A stretch of DNA of 64,000 nt, from NCBI GenBank assembly GCA_002483445.1, contig DLHY01000007.1, forward strand, positions 214,173 through 278,172, written 5' to 3'. The notes beneath the pieces were generated by a model. It did no database searches, had not been told where the DNA came from, and saw nothing but the letters and a program-made list of their open reading frames with translations. Numbering within the stretch: the stretch's first letter is position 1; each line of letters starts with the position of its first letter. This document shows positions 8,775 to 17,423 of this stretch, in pieces. The DNA is from Blastocatellia bacterium UBA7656. GTDB taxonomy: Bacteria > Acidobacteriota > Blastocatellia > UBA7656. Position numbers and translations under genes: made by a program.

Positions 8775-9206
8775 TCATAGCGATGGATAAAAATGATAGA
8801 GCATCAGGTAGACGATCACGCCTGTCACGGAAACATAGAGCCACATGGGGAAAGTCCACCGCGCGATTTTTCGATGCCGGGTAAAGTCTCGTCGCAATGC
8901 GCGCCTCAGCGTGATGATGACGAAAGGCAGGATGACGACGGCAAGGATCGTGTGCGAAGTGAGAATGACGAAATAAAGCGGTCGTACCCAGCCCGTCCCC
9001 TGAAAGCGCGTCACTCCTTTGGCGAAACCGACATGATAAATCACATAGGAAATCAAAAAAAGGATCGAAGCCGTCACCGCTCCCAACATGCAGAATCGAT
9101 GGGCTTCGATTTTGCGGCGACGGATCATCACGTATCCGGTTATGAGGAAAAGTCCGCTCGTCGCGTTGAGCATGGCGTTGAGCGATGGAATGAAATCGAT
9201 TGACAT
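8775..9206 (-). CDS. DUF420 membrane protein, oxidase-associated
   Basis: 143 aa, starting at MSIDFIPSLNAMLNATSG; an in-frame ATG upstream lies inside the repeat array. Four transmembrane helices are seen. The conserved pattern of the family is visible: EAHRFCMLGA, then HVGFAKG, then VILTSHTILA and KIARWTFPMWLYVSVTG. DUF420 proteins are commonly encoded next to haem-copper oxidases and are thought to help assemble them, possibly in copper or haem delivery; that function is inference. The conserved histidines are plausible metal ligands. Confidence 0.85.
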   Translation of the reverse strand: MSIDFIPSLNAMLNATSGLFLITGYVMIRRRKIEAHRFCMLGAVTASILFLISYVIYHVGFAKGVTRFQGTGWVRPLYFVILTSHTILAVVILPFVIITLRRALRRDFTRHRKIARWTFPMWLYVSVTGVIVYLMLYHFYPSL

Positions 9207-9210
9207 AAAA

Positions 9211-9297
9211 ATAAGGCAAAGTAAAAAGGTAAAAGGCAAAAGAGAAACCCGCGCGACATCTTACTTTTTCATTTTGCCTTTTTACTTTTGCCTTTCC
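9211..9297. repeat. 7-bp AAAGGCA/AAAGTAA array, inverted (hairpin)
   Basis: AAGGCAA-type units on one side and their reverse complements (TTGCCTT-type) on the other fill the spacer. The right arm runs into the last codons and the TAA stop of the small CxxC protein, whose final residues (ERQK) are encoded by repeat sequence. Confidence 0.85.
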
Positions 9298-9542
9298 GGG
9301 GCTTCGTCCTGCGGATTGCGATATCGATAAAAGACTCCGAACAGACCGACGAACATCGCAACCGCAGGAACGAGCAATACCAGAATGGCCATGTTGAGCC
9401 GGGATGCAAGAGAGGCTCCTTCTTCCGAATTGGCGACTGATTCCTTGCACATCGCGCATTGAGCGAGCGAGGGTTCCGCCGCGAGGAGGATAACCGCGAC
9501 GAGCGCGATCACAAGGATCAGAATGATGCCGCTTCTTCTCAT
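9282..9542 (-). CDS. Small membrane protein with CxxC motif
   Basis: 86 aa, ATG overlapping the TGA of the upstream subunit IV gene (ATGA). An N-terminal hydrophobic segment could be a signal peptide ending near SLA-QC; a CAMCKES CxxC motif follows at residues 29-32. A second transmembrane helix spans ~50-72 and the tail is charged. Small CxxC membrane proteins in cox clusters may act in metal delivery or thiol chemistry; this is inference. The C-terminus overlaps the repeat array. Confidence 0.75.
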   Translation of the reverse strand: MRRSGIILILVIALVAVILLAAEPSLAQCAMCKESVANSEEGASLASRLNMAILVLLVPAVAMFVGLFGVFYRYRNPQDEAPERQK

Positions 9543-10108
9543 CACTTCTCCGCCGCCTGCTGCTCTTCGAGCGAAGGCACCTGCGTCGATCTGAGATTCT
9601 TCACCCGCATACCGTCGGGGAAAAATACTACGAACAGACACAGCAGCACGACCAGAATCGGGACGATCGTGAGTATGAAGCTCATCTTCTCGAATTTCAT
9701 GTGCATGAAGTAAGCGATGATCAGCACCGCTTTTATTATCGACAGCCCCATCAAAATGATGAGCATCAGCGTGATGTTCAAATGCACATAAGCGAGTAAG
9801 ACTTCGATGCCGGTCAAAACGAGCAGCGCGATCCACACGACCGCATTTTCGCGGTTGCCTCCGTGCGCCTCGCTCTGATCAGCCGCAAGCGGATTTGAAA
9901 TCAATCCCTGCTGGGCGGCCCACATCATCGGCCCTATGGAAAAAACCAGAGCCAGCAGCAAACAGACCATCACCAGAAACAATGTGTCCGTGCCTGATTT
10001 GAAACCATCCGTAGCCACTGCCCAGACGGCCACCGCGAGACTGCCTCCCGCCAGAAGAGCCTGCACCATATTCAGCAATGCTATCTCTCTGTTTTTCGTT
10101 TGCTCCAT
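9542..10108 (-). CDS. Cytochrome c oxidase subunit IV family protein
   Basis: 188 aa, GGGAGAGAGAG before the ATG. Two helices lie at residues ~10-30 and ~42-65. A COX4_pro-like module follows from ~85, with helices at ~92-110, 113-135 and 140-162; the typical AYFMHMKFEK segment is visible. It is longer than the usual ~100-aa bacterial subunit IV because of the N-terminal pair of helices. Subunit IV stabilises the oxidase and is not catalytic. It overlaps the next gene by 1-4 bp. Confidence 0.85.
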   Translation of the reverse strand: MEQTKNREIALLNMVQALLAGGSLAVAVWAVATDGFKSGTDTLFLVMVCLLLALVFSIGPMMWAAQQGLISNPLAADQSEAHGGNRENAVVWIALLVLTGIEVLLAYVHLNITLMLIILMGLSIIKAVLIIAYFMHMKFEKMSFILTIVPILVVLLCLFVVFFPDGMRVKNLRSTQVPSLEEQQAAEK

Positions 10109-10155
10109 CTCTCTCTCCCACTAGCGCGAGCGCGGCTCGCTTATTGTTTTTCTGC

Positions 10156-10818
10156 TCAATGCCCAACCGCCGAAAAATCCACCGACAGGAGGTAAAGCAG
10201 CGGGAAGACGAACATCCACACCAGGTCGACGAAGTGCCAGTAGAGTCCGCTCGTTTCCACGTCTTCGGCGTTGAATTTCTTTATCCGCGCCGCGATCACT
10301 CCGAGGTAAATCACGCCCGTAAGAACGTGGAACATGTGCAATCCCGTTATGCCGAAGAAGGTGGCGCCGAAGAGTTTCGAAGAGCCGGGCCATTTTGCGA
10401 GCCATTCATCGGGCAGGGCGTCGAAGTAGAGTCCCTCGTGAAAAAGGTGGAACCACTCGGTCACGTGCAGCACGATGAACATAGCCCCGAAAAACATCGT
10501 CGCCAGTATCCACGTGCGCGCGATTTTTTTCTCTCCGCGCTTGGCAGCCGCCACAGCAAATACCATCGTGAGACTGCTCGACAACAGCACGAGCGTCATC
10601 ATCGATGAAAAAATTATGCTGGGGCTGAACGGAAACGGTGTGGGCCAGTTCTCGCTCGACGCCCGCGCATAGCTGTAGCCAATGAGCAGCGCGCAAAACG
10701 TAAGCGAGTCGGACATGATGAAGAGCCACATTCCGAGTTTGCGGTGGCCTATCTTGTAAGGAAGAACGCCCCCGTTCCATTCTGCAGCCAGGTTTTCGGC
10801 TTTCGCTTCTGCCGCCAT
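10156..10818 (-). CDS. Cytochrome c oxidase subunit III (first listed copy)
   Basis: 220 aa starting at MAAEAKAEN, chosen for GGAGGTGAATTG just upstream. About five to seven helices carry COX3 signatures: KLGMWLFIMSDSLTF near the start, then LHVTEWFHLFHEG, and ITGLHMFHVLTGVIYLG with VETSGLYWHFVDLVWMFVFP at the end. Subunit III supports proton uptake and stability of the oxidase. A second COX3-family gene lies immediately upstream, so the oxidase encodes two subunit III-type proteins. Confidence 0.92.
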   Translation of the reverse strand: MAAEAKAENLAAEWNGGVLPYKIGHRKLGMWLFIMSDSLTFCALLIGYSYARASSENWPTPFPFSPSIIFSSMMTLVLLSSSLTMVFAVAAAKRGEKKIARTWILATMFFGAMFIVLHVTEWFHLFHEGLYFDALPDEWLAKWPGSSKLFGATFFGITGLHMFHVLTGVIYLGVIAARIKKFNAEDVETSGLYWHFVDLVWMFVFPLLYLLSVDFSAVGH

Positions 10819-10843
10819 CAATTCACCTCCCTGAAAACTTTCA

Positions 10844-11497
10844 CTACAAAAAGAAAAGCAGCACGAAAATGTAAATCCAAAGCGCATCCATGAAATGCCA
10901 GTAAATGGCCGTCACTTCAGCCACGTTGCGCTTGCGAAATCCTATGCGCGAGCGCAGCGCCGCCGCAGTCACCGCAAGGAGCGCGATCAATCCCCCCACG
11001 AGATGAACCGCGTGCAGGCTCGTGAGCAGGTAGAAAAACGAACTGTGCGGATTGGTGTTGACATAAACTCCCTGCGCGCGAAGATCGCGCCACGCCACGA
11101 TCTGAAAGATGAGAAAGCACAGCCCGAGCGCAGATGTAAGAGTTATCCAGCGACTGAACAAGGCGTGACGGCTCAGGCGAAGAGCGCGGCGCGCTAACTC
11201 GAAACTGATGCTGCTTGCAAGTATCGCCGCCGTGCTGATCCACAGAGATGAGGGCAACTGAATCGAAATCCAGTCGGGTTTGGTTTCGCGAAAGATATAA
11301 GCAGAGGTGAGCGCGGCGAAAAGCATACTGATGCTTCCGAGCGCGATCCACATGCCTATGCGGTATTTGGCAGGCTCACGCGCGTCATCGCGCGAATATC
11401 CCGGCGGCCAGTCTTTCGGGTCGCCGGGATCGAACGGCCCGCCGCCGCCTGTCGGAACGGGCCTTACTTTCACATCAGTTGTTATGCTCGTACCCAT
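10844..11497 (-). CDS. Cytochrome c oxidase subunit III-like protein (second copy)
   Basis: 217 aa. A hydrophilic N-terminus (~45 residues, GGGGPFDPGDP) precedes five helices. COX3 features are NPHSSFFYLLTSLHAVHLVG and VTAIYWHFMDALWIYIFVLL. It diverges strongly from the adjacent subunit III gene and has a different N-terminal half, so the pair is not a recent duplication. Tandem COX3-type genes are known in several Acidobacteria and Bacteroidetes-type cox clusters. It lies 26 bp from its neighbour on the same strand. Confidence 0.9.
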   Translation of the reverse strand: MGTSITTDVKVRPVPTGGGGPFDPGDPKDWPPGYSRDDAREPAKYRIGMWIALGSISMLFAALTSAYIFRETKPDWISIQLPSSLWISTAAILASSISFELARRALRLSRHALFSRWITLTSALGLCFLIFQIVAWRDLRAQGVYVNTNPHSSFFYLLTSLHAVHLVGGLIALLAVTAAALRSRIGFRKRNVAEVTAIYWHFMDALWIYIFVLLFFL

Positions 11498-11526
11498 CAG
11501 TTCAAAACAGATTCGCCTTAGCTTCG

Positions 11527-13347
11527 CTAATCTCCGGCAGACTTCGCCCGTTCGGGGTCGGTCTGCATGGTGTAATCTTTCTCCGCGCCCGGCACGCTGT
11601 ACTCATAAGGCCCGTGATGCACATCAGGCTCGTGGCCCGCGAAGTTGTCATGCGGCGGCGGCGAAGGAATAGTCCATTCGAGCGAAGTCGCTTCCCACGG
11701 ATTCTCCCCGGCCTTTGGCCCTTTGAACCAACTCCATACCAGATTGACGACGAATATGAGTTGCGCGGCTATTGTGACAAATGCCGCGATTGAGACGAAC
11801 TTGGTCATAGGCATAAAACTATCGCCCAGATATGCAAGCCCTTCGTGCGACGAATAGCGGCGCGGCGCTCCGGCTATGCCCATGATGTGCATAGGCATGA
11901 ATATGCAGTTGACGCCGATGAAGGTGATGAAGAAATGAATCTTGCCCATAGTTTCATTCATCATCCGCCCGAACATCTTGGGGAACCAGAAATAAGTTCC
12001 CGCGAACATCCCGAATATCGCAGCTACTCCCATGATGAGATGGAAGTGGCCGACGACGAAATAAGTGTCGTGCAGCGGAATATCGACCGCCGTCTGGCCG
12101 AGGAAGATGCCCGTGATGCCGCCCGATACGAAGAGCGAAACGAAGCCAATGGAAAATATCATCGGCGTGGTGAATCGAATCCGCGCGCCCCAAAGAGTGC
12201 CGAGCCAGTTGAACGTTTTGATGGCCGAAGGCACGCCGATGGCCAGAGTGATCACTGAAAATACTATCGCGGTGTTCGGATCCATGCCGCTCTGGAACAT
12301 GTGATGGCCCCAGACGAAGAAGCCCAGAAGCCCGATAGCGAATATCGCGTAGACCATCGCGCGATAACCGAATACAGGCTTGCGCGCAAAGGTCGAAAGT
12401 ATGTGCGAGGTCAGTCCCATGCCGGGAAGTATGGCGATGTAGACTTCCGGGTGGCCGAAGTACCAGAAGAGGTGCTGCCACAAAATGACTGAGCCGCCCT
12501 GTTTTTCCATAACCAACTGGCCGTTGACATAGGATCCCGCAGGAACGAAGAAACTCGTGCCTCCGATATGATCGAACAGCATCAGCACTCCGCCAGCAAG
12601 CAGCACCGGAAACGACAGCAAAGCCAGCACGGCGGTCGTGAACCACGCCCAGCAGGTGAGCGGCAATCTGAGGAGCGACATCCCGCGCGTGCGGAGGTTG
12701 AGCATCGTGGTGATGAAATTCAAAGCGCCAAGAAGCGACGCGACGCAGAAAAATGCGATGCTCGTTATCCACAGCACCACGCCTGTTCCCTGCCCCGGTC
12801 CGGCCCTCTCTCCGAGCGCGCTCAGAGGCGCATATCCCGTCCATCCTCCAATCGGCCCCACCACGCCCACGGCGGCAGTGTCATCGATCACGTTGGCGAA
12901 TATGGCGAGCATCATCACGGCGAGCGCGACGAACGTAAGCCAGAAGGAGAGCATGTTCAAAACGGGAAAAGCCATGTCCGCCGCGCCTATTTGAATCGGC
13001 AGAAAGTAATTGCCGAATCCGCCCTGAGGAGCGGTCGTCAGCACGAAGAAAACCATGATGGTGCCGTGCATGGTGACGAGCGATAAATAAAGCTCAGGCG
13101 AGATCGTTCCGTTTTCCGCCGCTGCGGGAAGCAGGGTTTTGAGGAATCCCCACTCCCGCCCCGGCCAGGCGAGTTGCAGTCGCATCAGCAGGCTCATGAT
13201 CATACCGACGAAGACGGAAAACAAAGCCAGGAACCAGTACTGTATGCCTATGACCTTATGATCGACGCTGAATATCCATTTACGGATGAATCCGCTTGGC
13301 GGCTCGTGGCGGTGAACCTCGCCGTGAACAGGATGAGCCTCTGCCAT
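11527..13347 (-). CDS. ctaD: Cytochrome c oxidase subunit I (A-type haem-copper oxidase)
   Basis: 606 aa, AGGAGGTGGAAG before the ATG. It is the catalytic subunit of the aa3-type oxidase, with 12 expected helices. Haem and CuB ligands are seen in MHGTIMVFFV, WYFGHPEVYIAILPG (CuB His with cross-linked Tyr, and the Glu typical of A1-type D channels), VWGHHMFQSG (two CuB His) and GHFHLIMG (haem a and a3 His). The N-terminus holds SVDHKVIGIQYWF. Substrates are reduced cytochrome c and O2; protons are pumped across the inner membrane. It follows ctaC on the strand, with a repeat array between them. Confidence 0.96.
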   Translation of the reverse strand: MAEAHPVHGEVHRHEPPSGFIRKWIFSVDHKVIGIQYWFLALFSVFVGMIMSLLMRLQLAWPGREWGFLKTLLPAAAENGTISPELYLSLVTMHGTIMVFFVLTTAPQGGFGNYFLPIQIGAADMAFPVLNMLSFWLTFVALAVMMLAIFANVIDDTAAVGVVGPIGGWTGYAPLSALGERAGPGQGTGVVLWITSIAFFCVASLLGALNFITTMLNLRTRGMSLLRLPLTCWAWFTTAVLALLSFPVLLAGGVLMLFDHIGGTSFFVPAGSYVNGQLVMEKQGGSVILWQHLFWYFGHPEVYIAILPGMGLTSHILSTFARKPVFGYRAMVYAIFAIGLLGFFVWGHHMFQSGMDPNTAIVFSVITLAIGVPSAIKTFNWLGTLWGARIRFTTPMIFSIGFVSLFVSGGITGIFLGQTAVDIPLHDTYFVVGHFHLIMGVAAIFGMFAGTYFWFPKMFGRMMNETMGKIHFFITFIGVNCIFMPMHIMGIAGAPRRYSSHEGLAYLGDSFMPMTKFVSIAAFVTIAAQLIFVVNLVWSWFKGPKAGENPWEATSLEWTIPSPPPHDNFAGHEPDVHHGPYEYSVPGAEKDYTMQTDPERAKSAGD

Positions 13348-13368
13348 CTTCCACCTCCTAGAAGAGAG

Positions 13369-13424
13369 AAGTCAGGAGTCAGAAGTCAGGAGTCAGAATG
13401 CTGATTGAGCCTGAAGCCTGACTT
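13369..13424. repeat. 7-bp AGTCAGR array, partly inverted
   Basis: Four AGTCAGG/AGTCAGA units in tandem, then GCCTGACTT as a short reverse-complement partner. It begins 21 bp before the ctaD start codon. The word is close to the AGTCTGG arrays at 8047 and 31518 and to the AGAAGTC array at 53801. Confidence 0.8.
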
Positions 13425-13469
13425 GATACATGTGTTTCAAAGAGCCGTCTTCGACGTATTGACGGACTC

Positions 13470-14330
13470 TCATCTGTTTATCGGGTACTGCTGAAGCAAC
13501 TCAGTCAAACGTTCCTTGAATTTTTCTTCCGACATCGCTGCCATCGCCCGGTAATCATCTTTCGGAAGCACCAGCATGAACGATCTCATGTTGTAATGAA
13601 GCTGGCCGCAAAGCTCCGCGCAGGGAATTTCGTACTTGCCCGCCTTGTTGGCTGTGAAGTGCATCTTGATCGACAGTCCCGGAACGGTGTCCTGCTTGAA
13701 TCTCAGCGCCGGAATGAAAAGGCTGTGAATAACATCCTTCGAGCGAAGCGTGAGATCGACGGGATCGCCCACGGGGACGACGAGAGTGGTCGTCTGCACA
13801 TCATCCTTGCCGTTTGCGTCCGACGGGTCGAGGCCGACGTAGTTGAGCGAAGAATCGTTGATGAACTTAGGCTCGGTGCGCCCGAACACGCCGTCCGCTC
13901 CGGGATAGTGAAAGTTGAACTGGAACTGTTGGGCGACTACTTCGACCTTCACGGCATTCGGGCCAGCCTCCTGCAAATGCACCTGCGCCCATATAAACTG
14001 CGCCATGACTGCAAGCACGATGAATACGACGCCGGTGGCTACAGTCCAGATAGCTTCCAGCTTGCCGCTGCCATGTATGTATTGGGCGCGCTCCTGTCCG
14101 CGACGCCCGAAGCGAAAGACCACATAGCCGAGCGCCACCTGTGAGAGTACAAAGGCGATTCCGACGACTACCAGCGTGCGCGAAAACTGCGTGTCTATCG
14201 TCGCGCCGATTTCAGAGATGTTTTCCGGGAACCACAATCTCCCATCCCCGAACAACACATTCTGCCCGACGAACAGCAGCACCGTTCCGATCACCAGAAG
14301 CCACATAATTACGGCTATGATTTTGCCCAT
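13470..14330 (-). CDS. ctaC: Cytochrome c oxidase subunit II (CuA subunit)
   Basis: 286 aa from the ATG with GAGGTGGCTTAT upstream; a GTG nine bases earlier is possible. Three hydrophobic N-terminal segments (~1-25, 45-67, 90-110) are followed by a periplasmic cupredoxin domain. CuA ligands are visible: His in KDVIHSLFIPAL, then CAELCGQLHYNM with two Cys, Glu, His and Met. The canonical subunit has two helices, so the extra N-terminal segment is slightly unusual. It accepts electrons from the multihaem cytochrome or cytochrome c and passes them to subunit I. Confidence 0.95.
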   Translation of the reverse strand: MGKIIAVIMWLLVIGTVLLFVGQNVLFGDGRLWFPENISEIGATIDTQFSRTLVVVGIAFVLSQVALGYVVFRFGRRGQERAQYIHGSGKLEAIWTVATGVVFIVLAVMAQFIWAQVHLQEAGPNAVKVEVVAQQFQFNFHYPGADGVFGRTEPKFINDSSLNYVGLDPSDANGKDDVQTTTLVVPVGDPVDLTLRSKDVIHSLFIPALRFKQDTVPGLSIKMHFTANKAGKYEIPCAELCGQLHYNMRSFMLVLPKDDYRAMAAMSEEKFKERLTELLQQYPINR

Positions 14331-14349
14331 ATAAGCCACCTCGGTCTTA

Positions 14350-14445
14350 GTGGGTTATGGGGGATGGGTGATAGGTGATGGGGTGAGAAAACTTGCTCAC
14401 CTCTTCACCCATAACCCATTACCTGTCACCCATCACCTATCATTT
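14350..14445. repeat. 7-8-bp GGTGATG array, inverted (hairpin)
   Basis: GGTGATA/GGTGATG-type units on the left and CACCTAT/CACCCAT-type units on the right fill the whole spacer between ctaB and ctaC. The right arm contains the ctaB stop codon (14440-14442). The word is shared with 21841-21926. Confidence 0.9.
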
Positions 14446-15345
14446 AGAGTTCATCACCATCAATGCGAAAAGAGCAGGCAGATACAGCACAGACGCAAGC
14501 AGCAGGCGACGGGCCTGCAATACGGTTCTCGACAGCGCAGCCTTCACGCTGAAGTACAAAAACGCGATGCCGAGCGCGACCGCCCCCGCAAGATAAACCC
14601 GTCCGGCAAGGCCGACCATCACGGGCAGCAGGCTCACAGGCACGAGCATCAGCGTATAGATGAGAATCTGTTGCGCGGTCACTTTTCCTTCCCGTTCGAC
14701 TACGGGAAGCATACGGATTCCGGCTCGCGCGTAATCGTCGCGATACATCCACGCGATTGCCAGAAAATGCGGGAACTGCCACAGGAACAAAATCGCAAAA
14801 AGTATCCACCCTTCCACTCCCAGTCGCCCGCGCGCAGCGACCCAGCCCATAAGCGGCGGCATCGCTCCCGGCAATGCTCCCACCGAGGTTGAAAGCGTCG
14901 TGCGAGTCTTCATCGGCGTGTAGATGAGCAGATAACTCGCAAAGGTCAGCACGCCCAGCAGTGCGGTCAGCGTGTTTATAGTCGCGGCCAGATACGCGAT
15001 GGCCAAAGCCGAAAGCGTGAGTCCGAATATAAACGCTTCGACGGGCGCGAGCCGTCCTGCGGGCAGCGGGCGCGCGCGGGTTCTCATCATCAGCGCGTCC
15101 ACGTCGCGCTCGATGTATTGATTGAGCGTCGATATGCCCGAAGAAAGCAGAATGATGCCGAGCGAGAACTGTAAAAGCTTGGAGTAATCCACCTCGCGCG
15201 AAGCCAGACAAAAGCCCGCAGCGGCAGTCAGGGTGACAAGCAACGTGATTCGCGGCTTGGTCAATTCGAGATAGGCCGAAAGCCTGCCAGCAAGAGTTGA
15301 TTTCCTGTCGGCGTCAACGATTATTTTATCGGCGAATGATTCCAT
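14440..15345 (-). CDS. ctaB: Protoheme IX farnesyltransferase (haem O synthase)
   Basis: 301 aa. It transfers a farnesyl group to haem B to give haem O, the first step toward the haem A needed by the oxidase encoded here. UbiA-family signatures are visible: LTKPRITLLVTLTAAAGF, then LNQYIERDVDALMMRTRARP (Asp-rich motif NxxxDxxxD-like), and a second loop AIAWMYRDDYARAGIRMLPV. About eight to nine helices are expected, a typical length. It lies 5 bp after ctaA, so the two are co-expressed. Its stop is embedded in the downstream repeat array. Confidence 0.95.
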   Translation of the reverse strand: MESFADKIIVDADRKSTLAGRLSAYLELTKPRITLLVTLTAAAGFCLASREVDYSKLLQFSLGIILLSSGISTLNQYIERDVDALMMRTRARPLPAGRLAPVEAFIFGLTLSALAIAYLAATINTLTALLGVLTFASYLLIYTPMKTRTTLSTSVGALPGAMPPLMGWVAARGRLGVEGWILFAILFLWQFPHFLAIAWMYRDDYARAGIRMLPVVEREGKVTAQQILIYTLMLVPVSLLPVMVGLAGRVYLAGAVALGIAFLYFSVKAALSRTVLQARRLLLASVLYLPALFALMVMNSK

Positions 15346-15350
15346 AAAAA

Positions 15351-16307
15351 TTAAACGACAACGCCCTCAGCGCGTGGCGCGGCAAAAGTTTTTTCGGCCC
15401 GCTCAGGAGCCAGTGAGCCGTAACACCTCAGCATAAGAACTATCAAATCGGCCAGCAGCAATGCTCCGACCGTCAGGTGCGCGACCGTCAGCGAGATCAT
15501 AGGCTCAAGCGGCTGCGCATCACCGGCAGCGGCCAGCCGCGCCAGATATGCGCCGACTCCGAGGCAGAGTTGCACGATCAACAAAGCGATGGCCGTGATG
15601 GCAGGTCGTCGCAGAGAGCGTTCTCCCTTGTGGCGGGCCACAACAGTCATCGCTGTCCATAGCAACACCGCAGCGACGATCACTGCGCCGATGATATGAG
15701 GTATGATTCCAAAAGCCCTGTGACGAAATCCCGCGCCAAGCACCAGTTGCACAAGCACAGCGCCGACGCTGTAGACGGTGAGTCGCGCGGTTCGCGCATC
15801 GACCGCGCTGAATTTGACTCGACTTTGCTCCCACCAGCTTCGCGATGTGAAGACCGCTATGGCGACTATGGTTCCGAAAAAGCTCTGAGCCAGGAGCGCG
15901 TGCGGAACTGCGATGAACGGCTTTCCTGCCTCGCCCGTCAGCACTCGCGCGCCTCCCAGCAATGCCTGCGCGACGACTGCGGCGAAAGCCAGCCATCCGA
16001 GTTTTCGCATCCACGCGCGGCTGTCGCTTCGCCACGCCCACACGGCTAGTATAAAAGTCGAAAAGCCGACCATCCCCGCAATGAAGCGATGAGAGTATTC
16101 ATATCGGATATTTGCCACGAAGTAATCCGAACTGATGAGCCAGCGCCCGAATGAAAGGGGCCAGTCGGGAACGGAATCTCCCGCTTCGTTGCTCGTCACC
16201 AACCCCCCGACCACGAGCAAGACGAGAGTCAACGACGCGACCGCGAGCGCGAAGCGATGCAGGCCGCGTGTCGGGAAATTTTCAATACTGCTTTCGGACT
16301 TCAACAT
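15351..16307 (-). CDS. ctaA: Haem A synthase (COX15/CtaA family)
   Basis: 318 aa, eight predicted helices. It oxidises the methyl group of haem O to make haem A. Family features are LVVGGLVTSNEAGDSVPDWP with the catalytic Glu, YEYSHRFIAGMVG (haem His), VPHALLAQSFFGTIVA, and FRHRAFGIIPHIIGAVI and LTVAHLTVGALLL for the second half. It is directly upstream of ctaB on the same strand. The start codon follows a 9-bp hairpin array with only ~5 bp between, so no clear Shine-Dalgarno is visible. Confidence 0.94.
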   Translation of the reverse strand: MLKSESSIENFPTRGLHRFALAVASLTLVLLVVGGLVTSNEAGDSVPDWPLSFGRWLISSDYFVANIRYEYSHRFIAGMVGFSTFILAVWAWRSDSRAWMRKLGWLAFAAVVAQALLGGARVLTGEAGKPFIAVPHALLAQSFFGTIVAIAVFTSRSWWEQSRVKFSAVDARTARLTVYSVGAVLVQLVLGAGFRHRAFGIIPHIIGAVIVAAVLLWTAMTVVARHKGERSLRRPAITAIALLIVQLCLGVGAYLARLAAAGDAQPLEPMISLTVAHLTVGALLLADLIVLMLRCYGSLAPERAEKTFAAPRAEGVVV

Positions 16308-16312
16308 AATAA

Positions 16313-16391
16313 AGTCTTGAGAGTCTTGAGAGTCTTGAGAGTCGAGAGTTTCGGACTCTCCAGACTCTCTGGACTCTCAAGACTCTCTGAC
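16313..16391. repeat. 9-bp GAGAGTCTT array, inverted (hairpin)
   Basis: Left arm of three to four AGTCTTGAG units, right arm of CAGACTCTC-type units. It lies between the cupredoxin lipoprotein stop and the ctaA start. The word and orientation match the array at 6638-6720. Confidence 0.9.
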
Positions 16392-16406
16392 TACCTAATG
16401 ACTCAT

Positions 16407-17225
16407 TTACGGCAGAATCAGCGCGGCTTCTACTCTGAGCGAAGTCGGCGCATAAGCCACACTGGACTTGTAGGTGAAGTCCTGCGTTTTCTTTTCGCTC
16501 GCGCCTACGGTGATCTGCGTCTTCTGCTCGCCCATGGTTTCGTGCCACGTCACAAGCGTATAATTGCCCGGCGGCACATTTTTGATCGTGTACGTGCCGT
16601 CCTGCGCGCTCACACTGAAGCAGGGATGGGCCAGCACGCCGACGTTCGCTTTCATCCACGGATGCTGATTGCATTTGACAGGGATGAGCGTTTCCGCGCG
16701 ATTGAAAGTTTTCTCTTTGGGCGCAGTGCCGGGCGGCTGCGATTCATTCCACTCAGGATTGTTTTTCGGCGTAGGATGGACGTTATGCGCGGTCTGATCG
16801 CTGTTCAAAATCCTGAGCGTCTGTTTGATCATAACCCCCAGCACGTGAGGATCATACCTGCATCCCTTTTGATCGAGAACGACCGGGTCTGAAGGGGGCT
16901 GGAACGAAAACTGATCGACTGGCCCGCCCGTGAGGTAGACGAATACGTTGGCGAGTTTGCCGTCGGTGACGAGGACTTCTTCGGTCAGTTTCTCTCCTCC
17001 GGCAGACGCGCAGTTGGCGTCAGCGCCCATATCGATCCTCTTGCGATCCGGGGGCGTGCCGTCGAATTTGATCACGCCTGAAATCGTCCCTTCGTCGTTT
17101 TTGGATTGATAGGGTGATTTCCCTGTGTCAACTGGCCCATCATCTTTTTTCTTAGGCTTGCACGAGGCGATCATAAAGGCCACGAGCGCAGCCGCTACTA
17201 TCATCGATCCATATTTCTTTAACAT
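16407..17225 (-). CDS. Cupredoxin-like lipoprotein with carboxypeptidase-regulatory domain
   Basis: 272 aa, GGAGGAAATAAGCA before the ATG. The signal peptide ends in a lipobox (FMIASC, Cys22), so it is a lipid-anchored periplasmic protein. The central part carries His and Cys in the spacing of a type-1 copper centre (DQTAHNVHPTP; later PVKCNQHPWMKANVGVL), as in methylamine-utilisation-type plastocyanin relatives. Residues ~215-255 are a carboxypeptidase-regulatory beta module (DGTYTIKNVPPGNYTLVTWH). Placed between the multihaem cytochrome and the oxidase genes, it may shuttle electrons or copper to CuA. Function not proven. Confidence 0.8.
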   Translation of the reverse strand: MLKKYGSMIVAAALVAFMIASCKPKKKDDGPVDTGKSPYQSKNDEGTISGVIKFDGTPPDRKRIDMGADANCASAGGEKLTEEVLVTDGKLANVFVYLTGGPVDQFSFQPPSDPVVLDQKGCRYDPHVLGVMIKQTLRILNSDQTAHNVHPTPKNNPEWNESQPPGTAPKEKTFNRAETLIPVKCNQHPWMKANVGVLAHPCFSVSAQDGTYTIKNVPPGNYTLVTWHETMGEQKTQITVGASEKKTQDFTYKSSVAYAPTSLRVEAALILP

Positions 17226-17423
17226 TGCTTATTTCCTCCGTCGCGCCCTCAGAGAGAGCGATACTACTTGAATAAAACATGGGAGTGTGACATCCGCGCG
17301 CCTTATGAGCAAGTCGGCGATTTGCTCCTTATCACATCCATGCATAGCGAATGCAAAAAATCCTGTTCGTGCGACCGGGACTGGCGGCCTTGCCGCAAGT
17401 CCTCCAAAAGCTCGCTCTCATCG

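Noticed and set aside
10156..11497. Tandem subunit III genes as a sequencing duplicate
   Set aside because: The two proteins differ through most of their length, so they are distinct genes.
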